Source: Clostridia bacterium (lineage in GTDB: Bacteria > Bacillota > Clostridia > Lachnospirales > Lachnospiraceae). Taken from it: a DNA stretch of 58,762 nucleotides. The DNA is taken from positions 1 through 58,762 of the forward strand of contig CAJTDE010000029.1 in assembly GCA_910574835.1 (NCBI GenBank), written 5' to 3'. A program made the translations under genes and the position numbers. Position 1 is the first letter of the stretch; every line of letters starts with the position of its first letter. Under the pieces are notes generated by a model that was given only the letters and a program-made list of their open reading frames with translations, was not told the DNA's origin and made no database searches. This document shows positions 8,425 to 17,285 of the stretch, one piece after another.

Positions 8425-9318
8425 TCATTTATTCCAGAGTACCGGATTCACTAAGCGTTCCTCCACGTCCTCAAATGTCTTTTGTATCGCCTTTACTAGC
8501 TCTGCCGGAACCGTCTCCTCCTGCATGGACAGGTATTCCTGCATCTGTGCCTTGTTATCAACCCCAAATACAACGTAATCAATGCCGTAGTGGTTTCCTG
8601 CATATCCAACTGCCGCCCTCAGCGGTGAGATTTCATATTCCCTGCAGATGGAATGAAAGCTTTCTATATATCTTTTGGCAAACTGCATCCGCTGCGGCAG
8701 CTGCTCCGGGTCCATCATGATAAGTCCCTGCAGCAGGGAGCTTCTGGCGTATATCTCCACTCCCTTTTCTTTTGCCTTTTCGAAAAAGCCACACTTATCA
8801 AGCCTCTGGTCAAAAACGTTGTAAGGAATCTGTATGACTTCTATCTCTTCATACTCCAGGGCCTTCATCGCTTCTCTCGGCGTGTAAATGGAAACTCCTG
8901 CCCACTCCGCCAACTTTTCCGTACAGGCAGAGGTCAAGGCGGATACGGCGGCTTCGTCAAAGATATACTCTGAATTATGGAAAAGAAAGGCTTCTAACTT
9001 TTTCACTTTCAGCTTTTGAAGGCTCTCTGTGACATTCCCTAATACGGTATCCCTCCACTCTGCCCTTGGTTTTTCTGCAAATGCCATCGGGGCAAGCTTT
9101 GAGATAATCCGCATCCCGTCTGCTCTGTCCGGGTGCTTCTCTCTGTAAGAGCCTAGAACCTCCTGGGCATTTCCATACGCCATGGCCGTGTCAAAATGAT
9201 CAATTCCCCTGTCAAGGGCCAATGACAGCATTTCATTTACCTTTTCCCTGGAAGGCTGCCTCCCTCCCTGTACTCCGTAATCCATACCAAACTGTACGGT
9301 TCCCAATGTTAATTTCAT
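8425..9318 (-). CDS. Aldo/keto reductase family oxidoreductase
   Basis: A 297-residue TIM-barrel reductase. It begins MKLTLGTVQFGMDYGVQG, with DHFDTAMAYGNAQEVLGSYRE (catalytic Asp and Tyr), KLAPMAF (Lys) and FLFHNSEYIFD (His position). NAD(P)H-linked enzymes of this type occur in nonulosonic acid loci beside the HemL-like aminotransferase and SpsF. They may reduce a keto sugar or acyl side chain. The start overlaps the pseC stop by 4 bases. Confidence 0.85.
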   Translation of the reverse strand: MKLTLGTVQFGMDYGVQGGRQPSREKVNEMLSLALDRGIDHFDTAMAYGNAQEVLGSYREKHPDRADGMRIISKLAPMAFAEKPRAEWRDTVLGNVTESLQKLKVKKLEAFLFHNSEYIFDEAAVSALTSACTEKLAEWAGVSIYTPREAMKALEYEEIEVIQIPYNVFDQRLDKCGFFEKAKEKGVEIYARSSLLQGLIMMDPEQLPQRMQFAKRYIESFHSICREYEISPLRAAVGYAGNHYGIDYVVFGVDNKAQMQEYLSMQEETVPAELVKAIQKTFEDVEERLVNPVLWNK

Positions 9319-10520
9319 TTTCCGTAATTCCCCGCAACTTTCCGCACTGCCATTATTACATCCTGCACATCCGAATCACTCATCTTTGGATACAGGGGAA
9401 TGCTCATAATTCCTTTGTATATTTCTTCCGCATTGGGGCAGAGTCCCCTCTCATATCCAAGATGTTTGTAATAAGGGAACCAATAAACAGGCACGTAATG
9501 AATCTGACACTGTACGTTTTCCGCCGACATTGCATCAAAAAACTGACGCCTGGTGCACGTCAGCTTCTCAAGGTCTAATTGGATAATGTACAGATGCCTG
9601 CAGGTGTCCGATTCCGGTATTTCCTCCTGCAGAATAATCTCCGGAATATCACGAAAGGCTTCATTGTATCTCCTTACAATCTCCTTTCTTCTTTCCACGA
9701 ACCGATCCAGCTTTTTTAGCTGACTCAGCAATAGAGCTGCCTGGAAGTCTGTCATTCGGTAGTTATACCCTAAGGATACCTGCTCGTAGTACCAGGAACC
9801 TTCATGGGGCGCTTCTTCCATCTGTGCCTCCTCATGGGTAATCCCATGTGTATGGGCAAGAACCAGCTTTTCATAAAGCTCCCTGTCATTCGTTAAAACT
9901 GCCCCTCCTTCTCCCGAAGTAACGGTTTTTACCGGATGGAAGGAGAAGCAGGTCATATCCGCAAGACTTCCTACCTGCTTTTCGTTATACCTGGTCCCTA
10001 TGGAGTGGGCCGCATCCTCAATAAATATAAGATGATGCCTGTTACATATTTCCCTGATTTCTTTAATCTTTACGGCCTGTCCCGTAAAATCCACGGCGAC
10101 CACGGCCTTCGTCTTTTCCGTTATATGCGCTTCTATGCTTTTCGGATCTATGTTGTACGTGTCAGGCTCCACGTCCGCAAATACCGGCCTTGCCCCGCAG
10201 TACAGTGCACAGTTGGCGCTTGCCGCAAAGGTCAGGGGTGTGGTGATCACCTCGTCTCCCGGCCCGATTCCTGCCGCCAGGCATGCACAGTGAAGGGCCG
10301 CCGTCCCATTGGAAACCGCCACTACATGGCCGGCCCCCGTATAGTCCGCAAGCGCTCGTTCCAACTCTTCCACCTTAGGACCACATGTAATAAAATCATT
10401 TGTTAAAACCTCGCTGACGGCCCTTCTGTCCTCCTCGTCAATCCATTGCTTTCCATAAAATATCTTTTCTTTCCGAACAGGCAGACCACCGTCTATCGCT
10501 AATCTATCCATATGATACAT
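9315..10520 (-). CDS. pseC: UDP-4-amino-4,6-dideoxy-N-acetyl-beta-L-altrosamine transaminase
   Basis: PLP enzyme of the DegT/DnrJ/EryC1/StrS family (401 aa) that aminates C-4 of the PseB product. Seen are FITCGPKVEELERALADYTG, AVSNGTAALHCACLAAGI, FIEDAAHSIGTRY (PLP-binding Asp) and the lysine segment SFHPVKTVTSGEGGAVLTN. The C-terminal IHYVPVYWFPYYKHLGY matches the family. The start at 10520 is preceded by AAGGAG. PseB lies immediately upstream in the operon. Confidence 0.93.
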   Translation of the reverse strand: MYHMDRLAIDGGLPVRKEKIFYGKQWIDEEDRRAVSEVLTNDFITCGPKVEELERALADYTGAGHVVAVSNGTAALHCACLAAGIGPGDEVITTPLTFAASANCALYCGARPVFADVEPDTYNIDPKSIEAHITEKTKAVVAVDFTGQAVKIKEIREICNRHHLIFIEDAAHSIGTRYNEKQVGSLADMTCFSFHPVKTVTSGEGGAVLTNDRELYEKLVLAHTHGITHEEAQMEEAPHEGSWYYEQVSLGYNYRMTDFQAALLLSQLKKLDRFVERRKEIVRRYNEAFRDIPEIILQEEIPESDTCRHLYIIQLDLEKLTCTRRQFFDAMSAENVQCQIHYVPVYWFPYYKHLGYERGLCPNAEEIYKGIMSIPLYPKMSDSDVQDVIMAVRKVAGNYGK

Positions 10521-10558
10521 TCTGCTCCTTCCTCATTTTTTGCATAAAAAAAGAGCCT

Positions 10559-11554
10559 TTAATGCTCGTCCAAGTCTGTCTTAAACTTTTCTTTTAAATC
10601 CTCTATACCCAGCCATTCCGTGTTCGTTCCGGAGCTGTATTCAAACTCAGGGGTTACCAGCCTTCCTCCCGGAATAATGTCCTTTTTCCCCCACCAGTTA
10701 TAATGGGGGTAAACAATAAAGTGCTTTTCATATTCATAGGTATGGAGGGAATCCTCTCTGGTCACCATGATTTCATGAAGTTTTTCTCCCTCCCGGATTC
10801 CAACCTCCGGCATTTCGCATCCCGGTAGCATGGCCTGGGCCAAGTCAGTAATTTTAAAGGATGGGATTTTTGATATGAAGGTTTCACCGCCCCGGGCCTC
10901 TTCCAAAGCCTTAATAACCAGTTCCACTCCCTGCTCCAGACTGATCCAGAAACGGGTCATCCGGTAATCTGTAATGGGAAGCTCCTTTCCTCCGTTATTT
11001 ATGATGTTTTGAAAGAATGGTATAACGCTTCCCCGGCTTCCCGCCACATTTCCATAACGAACGACCGCAAACCTTGTCCCTTCCGCCCCGCCATAAGAAT
11101 TGGCCGCACAGAACAGCTTGTCCGAAACCAGCTTCGTACCGCCGTAAAGGTTCACCGGATTTACGGCTTTATCCGTTGATAATGCTATCACTTTCTTTAC
11201 GCCTGCCTCCAGGGAAGCATTGATTACATTCATGGCTCCGTTGATGTTTGTTTTGATGGCTTCGTTTGGATTGTATTCGCAGGCCGGGACCTGCTTCAGC
11301 GCGGCGGCGTGGATGACATAATCAACGCCCTTCATTGCCATCTTAAGGCGTGCTTCGTCACGGACATCGCCTATAAAGAAACGAAGAATATCTTGATATT
11401 CTTTATACTCATTGTCCATGATGAACTGCTTATATTCGTCGCGGGAGTATATAATAATCTTCTTGGGCTGGTAATGCTTTAATACATACTCTACAAAGTG
11501 GTGGCCGAATGAACCTGTTCCGCCTGTAATCAAAATCGTCTTGCCTGTCAACAT
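10559..11554 (-). CDS. pseB: UDP-N-acetylglucosamine 4,6-dehydratase (inverting)
   Basis: First enzyme of pseudaminic acid synthesis: UDP-GlcNAc to the 4-keto-6-deoxy-L-arabino sugar, an NADP-dependent SDR. The 331-residue protein has ILITGGTGSFGHHFVEYVL (Rossmann glycine motif), YSRDEYKQFIM, HAAALKQVPACEYNP and STDKAVNPVNLYGGTKLVSD (catalytic region), all typical of PseB/FlaA1. AGGAGG lies 7 bases before the ATG. Just past the stop is a weak stem (GAGC/GCTC) followed by seven T, a possible minor terminator inside the operon. Confidence 0.94.
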   Translation of the reverse strand: MLTGKTILITGGTGSFGHHFVEYVLKHYQPKKIIIYSRDEYKQFIMDNEYKEYQDILRFFIGDVRDEARLKMAMKGVDYVIHAAALKQVPACEYNPNEAIKTNINGAMNVINASLEAGVKKVIALSTDKAVNPVNLYGGTKLVSDKLFCAANSYGGAEGTRFAVVRYGNVAGSRGSVIPFFQNIINNGGKELPITDYRMTRFWISLEQGVELVIKALEEARGGETFISKIPSFKITDLAQAMLPGCEMPEVGIREGEKLHEIMVTREDSLHTYEYEKHFIVYPHYNWWGKKDIIPGGRLVTPEFEYSSGTNTEWLGIEDLKEKFKTDLDEH

Positions 11555-11607
11555 AATTTTTCCTCCTAAAATAAATGATGATTAACCTTTCGTACACAGT
11601 TGTTTTA

Positions 11608-12996
11608 TCAAAATATCGTTTTTCTTTTATAAAGACGAACCATTTCAAAAACACCTATCCCAATAGCAATTACCCATCTTAGTAAAATTTTATCTTCAAA
11701 TAAATAAAATAATGTGATTCCAAATAACACGAATGCCAGCCCTTTTAAGAAAAATAAGAAATTTAACTCAAATTTTGCTTTCATCTTCCATTTAGCAATT
11801 ATAAAATGTAACATAAATAACATAAAATATGATATTGCCGTTGCTATTGCTGCACCATACATTCCCCAACTAGGAATCATAAAATAATTAAGTAAAATAT
11901 TAATTACGGCTGCTCCCGTAGTGCCTATTGCAACTATTTTGGTCTGTTGATTATAAAATTCAAAATTTACAGGAAATTGATACATAAATATAAAATAGAT
12001 TGCAATTACAATTAAAGGAATAACCTTAACACCTATAACATAATCTTTACCAGCAAATATAATTCCCACTTCTCTTGAAAGCAAAACAAATCCCAATGTC
12101 AATACCGTAAACAATTCTCTATAATTTTTACATTTATCAATTAACTTTTCCCAGTTATTTTTATCTAATCCATCGTAAAAAAATGGACACCAAGAATTAT
12201 TTAATGCGGTCAATATTGTATTTAAAACCATTGAAAATGAATAAAATACACTATACACTCCCACTTCAACAGAATCTGTTCCCATACGTTCCATCATGAT
12301 TCGATCCGAGCTTGTTAAAACTGTATGTGAAAGGGAATGAAATACAATAGGGACCCCCATAGAAAGAGCAAATTTCCAGTATTCACTATGGTAGCCATGT
12401 ATTCCTCCCTTGCTGTAGATTATAATATTCAGCACAATCCCAACTAGGATAAACGGGACAGCATTCCCTATAATCTTTGCATAATATAGTTCTTGATACC
12501 CACCTTTCATAATTAGCCATAAAGATAGCAATACTGTAGATATTGTCAAAAAAACTGAAAGCAACAAATGTAATTGAGGTGTCTTCCTATAAATAAAGTC
12601 TATTTGTGCAAACCCAACAGTATAGGAAGCGTATGCATTGAGTATTAACACTAAAATAAGGCTAAATTCCAAATGAAATATAGACTCAAAAAAAGAATGA
12701 AAAACTATTACCGTTATACCTATTATAATGCAAATGATATTTCCCAGTGTTAATATGGAACTTCTAAATTTGAAATAATTATCTCTGTATTTATAAAGCC
12801 CTGTTCCTAATGAATTGCCAACTCCCAATCCTATCACTGCAACAAAAATTGCAAGCCATGAAGTATACACTGAATATTTGCCGTATTGAAGGGGTCCTAA
12901 TACTCTTGTAAAAATAGGAGCCGTAAAAAATATCATTCCCTGCGTTAATATCGTACTTGCGATATTAAAAAATGTAGTTGTATTTTCGCTATTCAT
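11608..12996 (-). CDS. wzx: Polysaccharide flippase, Wzx-like (MATE/MOP superfamily)
   Basis: A 462-residue, highly hydrophobic protein with about 12-14 predicted membrane segments, beginning FFNIASTILTQGMIFFTAPIF and GPLQYGKYSVYTSWLAIFVAV, as in RfbX/Wzx exporters. It would flip the undecaprenyl-linked repeat unit across the membrane for polymerisation by the Wzy-like protein upstream. The gene is strongly A+T-rich and overlaps the end of the sialyltransferase-like gene by 8 bases. Confidence 0.88.
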   Translation of the reverse strand: MNSENTTTFFNIASTILTQGMIFFTAPIFTRVLGPLQYGKYSVYTSWLAIFVAVIGLGVGNSLGTGLYKYRDNYFKFRSSILTLGNIICIIIGITVIVFHSFFESIFHLEFSLILVLILNAYASYTVGFAQIDFIYRKTPQLHLLLSVFLTISTVLLSLWLIMKGGYQELYYAKIIGNAVPFILVGIVLNIIIYSKGGIHGYHSEYWKFALSMGVPIVFHSLSHTVLTSSDRIMMERMGTDSVEVGVYSVFYSFSMVLNTILTALNNSWCPFFYDGLDKNNWEKLIDKCKNYRELFTVLTLGFVLLSREVGIIFAGKDYVIGVKVIPLIVIAIYFIFMYQFPVNFEFYNQQTKIVAIGTTGAAVINILLNYFMIPSWGMYGAAIATAISYFMLFMLHFIIAKWKMKAKFELNFLFFLKGLAFVLFGITLFYLFEDKILLRWVIAIGIGVFEMVRLYKRKTIF

Positions 12997-14080
12997 GCTT
13001 ATCTCTCATTATATTTTCCAGGCATATCAAAAGTTCTTCTTCAGATTCCGGAATCATGATTCTATCTTTATCTGTATATATCTTTTTCAATTTTTTAACC
13101 ATTTTATTAATGTTGCATATCATGGCATCACTGTACATGCTCAATGCCAATTTATATAAAAAAATTAATCTAGGTTCTTTGTTGTATATAAATTTAGGTG
13201 TAAATTGACCTGTAGAGCACAAAGCAATTATTACCTTATTTTCAATATCAATCCTTGATATTGCCAATTCCCACATATCTTCATTTTGACTAATCACATA
13301 ACTATCATAAATATTGGTTTTCTTACTTCTTGGATGCAGCTTAACTGTAATCAGTTCCTTGTAAGGAAGTAAAATATCAGCAAACCTCCTTGAAACCATC
13401 TCCATTTCTTTAAAATCCTGGATACAGTCTGTCAACCAGATTGCACGATTATAGCTTTCTTTGGGTGATGATCCAAAGACTTTATCCATCAGATTATAAA
13501 AATCATCTGTCATCTGGGGAATCTGCCCTTTCCCACACCTAATTAAATTATCTGAAAACTCCGGATTATGCATCAATAAGGTCTCTGGTGTAATTACATC
13601 CGAAAACCTGTTTACGATATATGATAGAAACCGATATTTACTTTTTACCGCATGGCTGAGGATATCTCCCTCATATGAACCTGTACCATCCTCAACCATA
13701 ATAAAATGGCTTTTCTTGCTGATTCTTTGAAGCATTGCAACCAGTTCGTTATAGTAGCTTGTATATATGATATCGTATTTTATTAATTGTTTTCTTCTAA
13801 TCCCCTTTAATTGCTCATGTATGACTAATTGCGGAAAAATCAGCCTGAAAACTGCATGTATACGAATGAATAGCTTGCATGTAAAAATATTTACAGGCCT
13901 ATCTGCCAATATGACATTTTCAAATAAATGGATCTCTTTCATTCTCTTTGCAACAGCTTCTGCATTTCTAAAATTATTTATTATAAATAAATCTCCCCTG
14001 TCAGATGCGTTACAATGATATTGTATATTACACGAATTAAAAATTTGATATGGTGTATCTGCTACAAATACTCGATTCAT
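12989..14080 (-). CDS. Sialyltransferase-like glycosyltransferase (GT52/polysialyltransferase type), candidate pseudaminyltransferase
   Basis: The 363-residue protein starts MNRVFVADTPYQIFNSCNI, typical of capsule sialyltransferases, and has HFIMVEDGTGSYEGDIL (conserved acidic/Gly motif) and LITVKLHPRSKKTNIYD (the HPR motif of bacterial sialyltransferases), then IALCSTGQFTPKFIY. In an operon that makes CMP-pseudaminic acid and not CMP-sialic acid, the donor is most likely CMP-Pse. That substrate assignment is inference. Confidence 0.72.
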   Translation of the reverse strand: MNRVFVADTPYQIFNSCNIQYHCNASDRGDLFIINNFRNAEAVAKRMKEIHLFENVILADRPVNIFTCKLFIRIHAVFRLIFPQLVIHEQLKGIRRKQLIKYDIIYTSYYNELVAMLQRISKKSHFIMVEDGTGSYEGDILSHAVKSKYRFLSYIVNRFSDVITPETLLMHNPEFSDNLIRCGKGQIPQMTDDFYNLMDKVFGSSPKESYNRAIWLTDCIQDFKEMEMVSRRFADILLPYKELITVKLHPRSKKTNIYDSYVISQNEDMWELAISRIDIENKVIIALCSTGQFTPKFIYNKEPRLIFLYKLALSMYSDAMICNINKMVKKLKKIYTDKDRIMIPESEEELLICLENIMRDKHE

Positions 14081-14084
14081 CTCT

Positions 14085-14897
14085 CTACTCGCTTTTAATA
14101 AATTTTAACCCGATCCTTCTAGGAAGAATTGCACATAAATATTGTCTTATAAAAGTATTAAAATTCAAGCTTCGACACCTGTGTAAAATAATAAAGGGCT
14201 TATAATCATGATAGCTGTAGAAATTCATTATTCTTCCATTACCTTTATATTTTTCAGGAAGCTTTCCAAACTGAGTCGGGTCCTGATAAAATCCTATATT
14301 CTTACTTTTAACCAGCAAACTCAGTATAGATTGATCTTCTCTATGCATTAGGAAACTCTCATCATCTGTTTCATTCTCCCTGCCAATCAATAGATCACGA
14401 TTGCAGCATAGCTGAAGCCATTCTTCCATTAATTCCACTGATTCACTACATTTTTTTACTGCAATAAATCCCGCCTGAATCTGTCCTGTATCCATATATC
14501 GCTCATGAACACAATTCATATATTTAAAATTATACAAATGTGTATATTGTTTCTCTATTAACGGCAAAATAGAAAGCCATATCGGATTATTTTCCAGAAT
14601 TTTAAAAACCGGAGCAGCGCTTCGAAAAAAAAATGCCCCCGAATCACAATAAAACACAATATCATTTTCTTTAACAGCATGAAGTGTTTTTAAAATGAAA
14701 TAAGGTTTCCACAGCCATAGCCCGTTTCCTCTCTTTTGAGACAATATTTCTTTATGAAGCACATAAAAATCTGCATCTATATCCTTATCCGAATATTCTA
14801 TAACAGCATCAAAACCCGCTATATGCTTTGCAGTCCACGAATTTATCTTCTGGCTTGCTCTATATTCCTTGTTTGCATAGTTTATCAGGTACTTCAT
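14085..14897 (-). CDS. Glycosyltransferase-like protein with a GLWLWKP motif
   Basis: A 270-residue soluble protein. It shows KRGNGLWLWKPYFILKTL and DIVFYCDSGAFFFRS; the latter places an acidic motif (CDSG) where a metal-binding DxD would be expected. GFWLWKP-type proteins are common in capsule loci and are presumed nucleotide-sugar transferases with a GT-A fold. The start overlaps the end of the wzy-like gene by 38 bases. Donor and acceptor cannot be inferred. Confidence 0.62.
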   Translation of the reverse strand: MKYLINYANKEYRASQKINSWTAKHIAGFDAVIEYSDKDIDADFYVLHKEILSQKRGNGLWLWKPYFILKTLHAVKENDIVFYCDSGAFFFRSAAPVFKILENNPIWLSILPLIEKQYTHLYNFKYMNCVHERYMDTGQIQAGFIAVKKCSESVELMEEWLQLCCNRDLLIGRENETDDESFLMHREDQSILSLLVKSKNIGFYQDPTQFGKLPEKYKGNGRIMNFYSYHDYKPFIILHRCRSLNFNTFIRQYLCAILPRRIGLKFIKSE

Positions 14898-16167
14898 AAT
14901 TCAATGTCCTTCTTTTGTGATTAAGAGTTTCTGCGTATTTTACTATTAAAACGATTAAAGGGAAATCCCTTGCCGAGAGGAATGATGCAGTAGTAAAATA
15001 TATAACAACTAATGCAGAAAAAACCGAAAATAACTTTGCCTTTATCAATAATTTTCCCAAATTGAAATTGTATATCACAAACAATACAATTCCAAGTATC
15101 CCCGCCGATACTAAGATATATGATACAGAACTCATATATTCATACGTAGGATTCAAATCAAATTGCTTTTCTATCACATAAGATGTATATGCGCCGCTAC
15201 CTATACCTAGCAACTTTGAAGCTGGTTCAAGAATAGCATAAAAATCAAATCCCTTTAATAGACGCACATACAACGAAGAATTCATGCCTTTTGAAATTCC
15301 TCTAATTCTACTGATAACATTAAAAATAACATTATGTTTCACCAAAAATATTAAGCCAATCGGAATTACTGATAACAATAGTACATTTATCCTCTTCATC
15401 CTATTAAACTGATAAAGACTTCTCAGCATGTAACTTCCCCATCCAATCACAAAAAAAATCATCCCATTGCCAGAATCACAAAATACTAATGAAATACTAA
15501 TTAAGATACAAAAAACAAAGTCTTTTCGTTTAACTTTATCTTGCGAAAGGCATAATAGCAAGCATGGACCAACATACAGTGCAAAATGCGATGGCTCCAG
15601 AAATACAGAGGTTGGTCTGAAATTATGCATATATAGGGCATTATAAGCTGCTGAATACTTATCATACGTAGAATAAGAAGCCTGACTATACCGAAGCCAT
15701 CTTATTAAAAAATATAAATTATAGTTAAAAAGATAATGCATCACTACCTGGCATAACAGTAAGAGACAGGAAATTAATGTCAGTGATCTATATGTTTTCA
15801 TCATATAATTTACATTTACAATATCACTGCTGATAAAATATATAATCAAAAAAGCATAGAAACCTTCGACAATTAACCGAATGCAAATATCCTTTAAATC
15901 CAAATCATGCATCACTGCGTTAAAAAATGATACTAAAATAATGTATGCCATTAATGCAAAAAGTGATTTTTGCATTTTACTTGCTAAAAATCTATTTCCG
16001 CTTCTGCCATATATAAAAGTTACAACTAAAAAAGGCGACAGCAATACCATAATAAAATCCGCAATTCCTAAAGACTTTATAGGGCTTGCATATACATTAA
16101 TAATTGCATACGCAGCTATCAAAAATGAAATAAATTTTTTCCAATTACTCATAAAGGCTCCCCTCAT
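14860..16167 (-). CDS. wzy: Polysaccharide polymerase, Wzy-like membrane protein
   Basis: A 435-residue integral membrane protein with about ten hydrophobic segments and a larger outward loop. The segment NALYMHNFRPTSVFLEPSHFALYVGPCLLL has the FxEPSHFA pattern often seen in Wzy/O-antigen ligase-like polymerases. It would join repeat units after flipping. The start at 16167 overlaps the decarboxylase stop as ATGA. A second ATG at 16152 with AGGGGAG upstream is possible. Strongly A+T-rich. Confidence 0.75.
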   Translation of the reverse strand: MRGAFMSNWKKFISFLIAAYAIINVYASPIKSLGIADFIMVLLSPFLVVTFIYGRSGNRFLASKMQKSLFALMAYIILVSFFNAVMHDLDLKDICIRLIVEGFYAFLIIYFISSDIVNVNYMMKTYRSLTLISCLLLLCQVVMHYLFNYNLYFLIRWLRYSQASYSTYDKYSAAYNALYMHNFRPTSVFLEPSHFALYVGPCLLLCLSQDKVKRKDFVFCILISISLVFCDSGNGMIFFVIGWGSYMLRSLYQFNRMKRINVLLLSVIPIGLIFLVKHNVIFNVISRIRGISKGMNSSLYVRLLKGFDFYAILEPASKLLGIGSGAYTSYVIEKQFDLNPTYEYMSSVSYILVSAGILGIVLFVIYNFNLGKLLIKAKLFSVFSALVVIYFTTASFLSARDFPLIVLIVKYAETLNHKRRTLNYEVPDKLCKQGI

Positions 16168-17282
16168 TTTAGTCCTTCAATGAAACGTATTTTATTCTCT
16201 CTCGGTGTTGTTGTAGGTCTGCCCAAATCAGGTCTCGCCCCAATAGAACTTTTAATTTCTATGAAAGTTAATTTGTTTTTTTCATTTTTTATTTTCTGCA
16301 AAACCTCATCCAATTTTTCTAATGTATCTATACGATATATTGTTTCATAACCACATGCTTTGGCAATGCTGCACAAATCCACTTTAGCTGCAGGTGTTGG
16401 CATTCCTCCAACTGTTTCATGTGCTTCATTATTTATAACAGCATGTACAAAATTATTGGGCTTTACGGAACCTATCACAGCCAAAGCTCCCATGTGCATT
16501 AGAACCGCACCGTCTCCATCTATGCACCAAATCCTCTTTTCCGGTTTATTCACGGCAACTCCAAGAGCAATAGAACTTGCATGCCCCATTGAGCCTACGG
16601 TAAGGAAGTCTCTTTCGTGTCCCTGCCCATTCTCTTCCCGAATTTCAAATAACTCCCGGCTTGTTTTTCCGGTTGTACTGATAATTGGATCCTTCCCGCT
16701 ATATTTAACAATATGTCGAATTATATTCTCCCGCACAAGTCTATGCTCATTTTTGTACTTTACAATTTCCCCATAAGATAATGCACCCTTACGGACAACA
16801 AAAGCAACGTTTATGCCTTGTGCAAGGTTATTTCTAAACTCGATCATTACTTTTTTCACTTCATCATCTGTCGTTTCCTTTCCGATGACAAAATATTTAA
16901 TTCCCATATTCTCTATCAGCCTGCAAGTCACTTCACCCTGATATATATGCTGCGGCTCATCGTGAACACCTGGTTCCCCGCGCCAGCCTATGATAAATAT
17001 GCAGGGAATTGCATAGACCTTCTGATTCATAAGGCTTGCCAGAGGATTTATAATATTTCCCTCGCCGCTATTCTGCATATAGACTACAGGAACCTTGCCT
17101 GTAGCCAGGTGATATCCTGCCGCAAGGGCTGTCGCATTCCCTTCATTTGCCGCAATAATATGATGGTGGCTGTCTATGCCATATACATTCATCAAATAAT
17201 CACAAAGTGCTTTTAATTGACTATCCGGAACTCCTGTATAAAAGTCAGCTCCTATCAACTTTACTAAATTTTCTACCTGCAT
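16164..17282 (-). CDS. aepY: Phosphonopyruvate decarboxylase
   Basis: Thiamine-diphosphate enzyme (372 aa) that decarboxylates phosphonopyruvate to phosphonoacetaldehyde, the step that drives phosphonate synthesis forward. Seen are FYTGVPDSQLKALCDYLMN, IIAANEGNATALAAGYHLATG (the ThDP glutamate region), YMQNSGEGNIINPLASL and the ThDP/Mg motif CIDGDGAVLMHMGALAVIG. It lies directly between the PEP mutase/reductase pair and the wzy-like gene, so the phosphonate is made for this polysaccharide. Confidence 0.93.
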   Translation of the reverse strand: MQVENLVKLIGADFYTGVPDSQLKALCDYLMNVYGIDSHHHIIAANEGNATALAAGYHLATGKVPVVYMQNSGEGNIINPLASLMNQKVYAIPCIFIIGWRGEPGVHDEPQHIYQGEVTCRLIENMGIKYFVIGKETTDDEVKKVMIEFRNNLAQGINVAFVVRKGALSYGEIVKYKNEHRLVRENIIRHIVKYSGKDPIISTTGKTSRELFEIREENGQGHERDFLTVGSMGHASSIALGVAVNKPEKRIWCIDGDGAVLMHMGALAVIGSVKPNNFVHAVINNEAHETVGGMPTPAAKVDLCSIAKACGYETIYRIDTLEKLDEVLQKIKNEKNKLTFIEIKSSIGARPDLGRPTTTPRENKIRFIEGLK

Positions 17283-17285
17283 TTG

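Noticed and set aside
10552-10575. GAGC/GCTC stem with seven T after pseB
   Set aside because: The stem is only 4 bp, too weak to list as a terminator; noted in the pseB entry.
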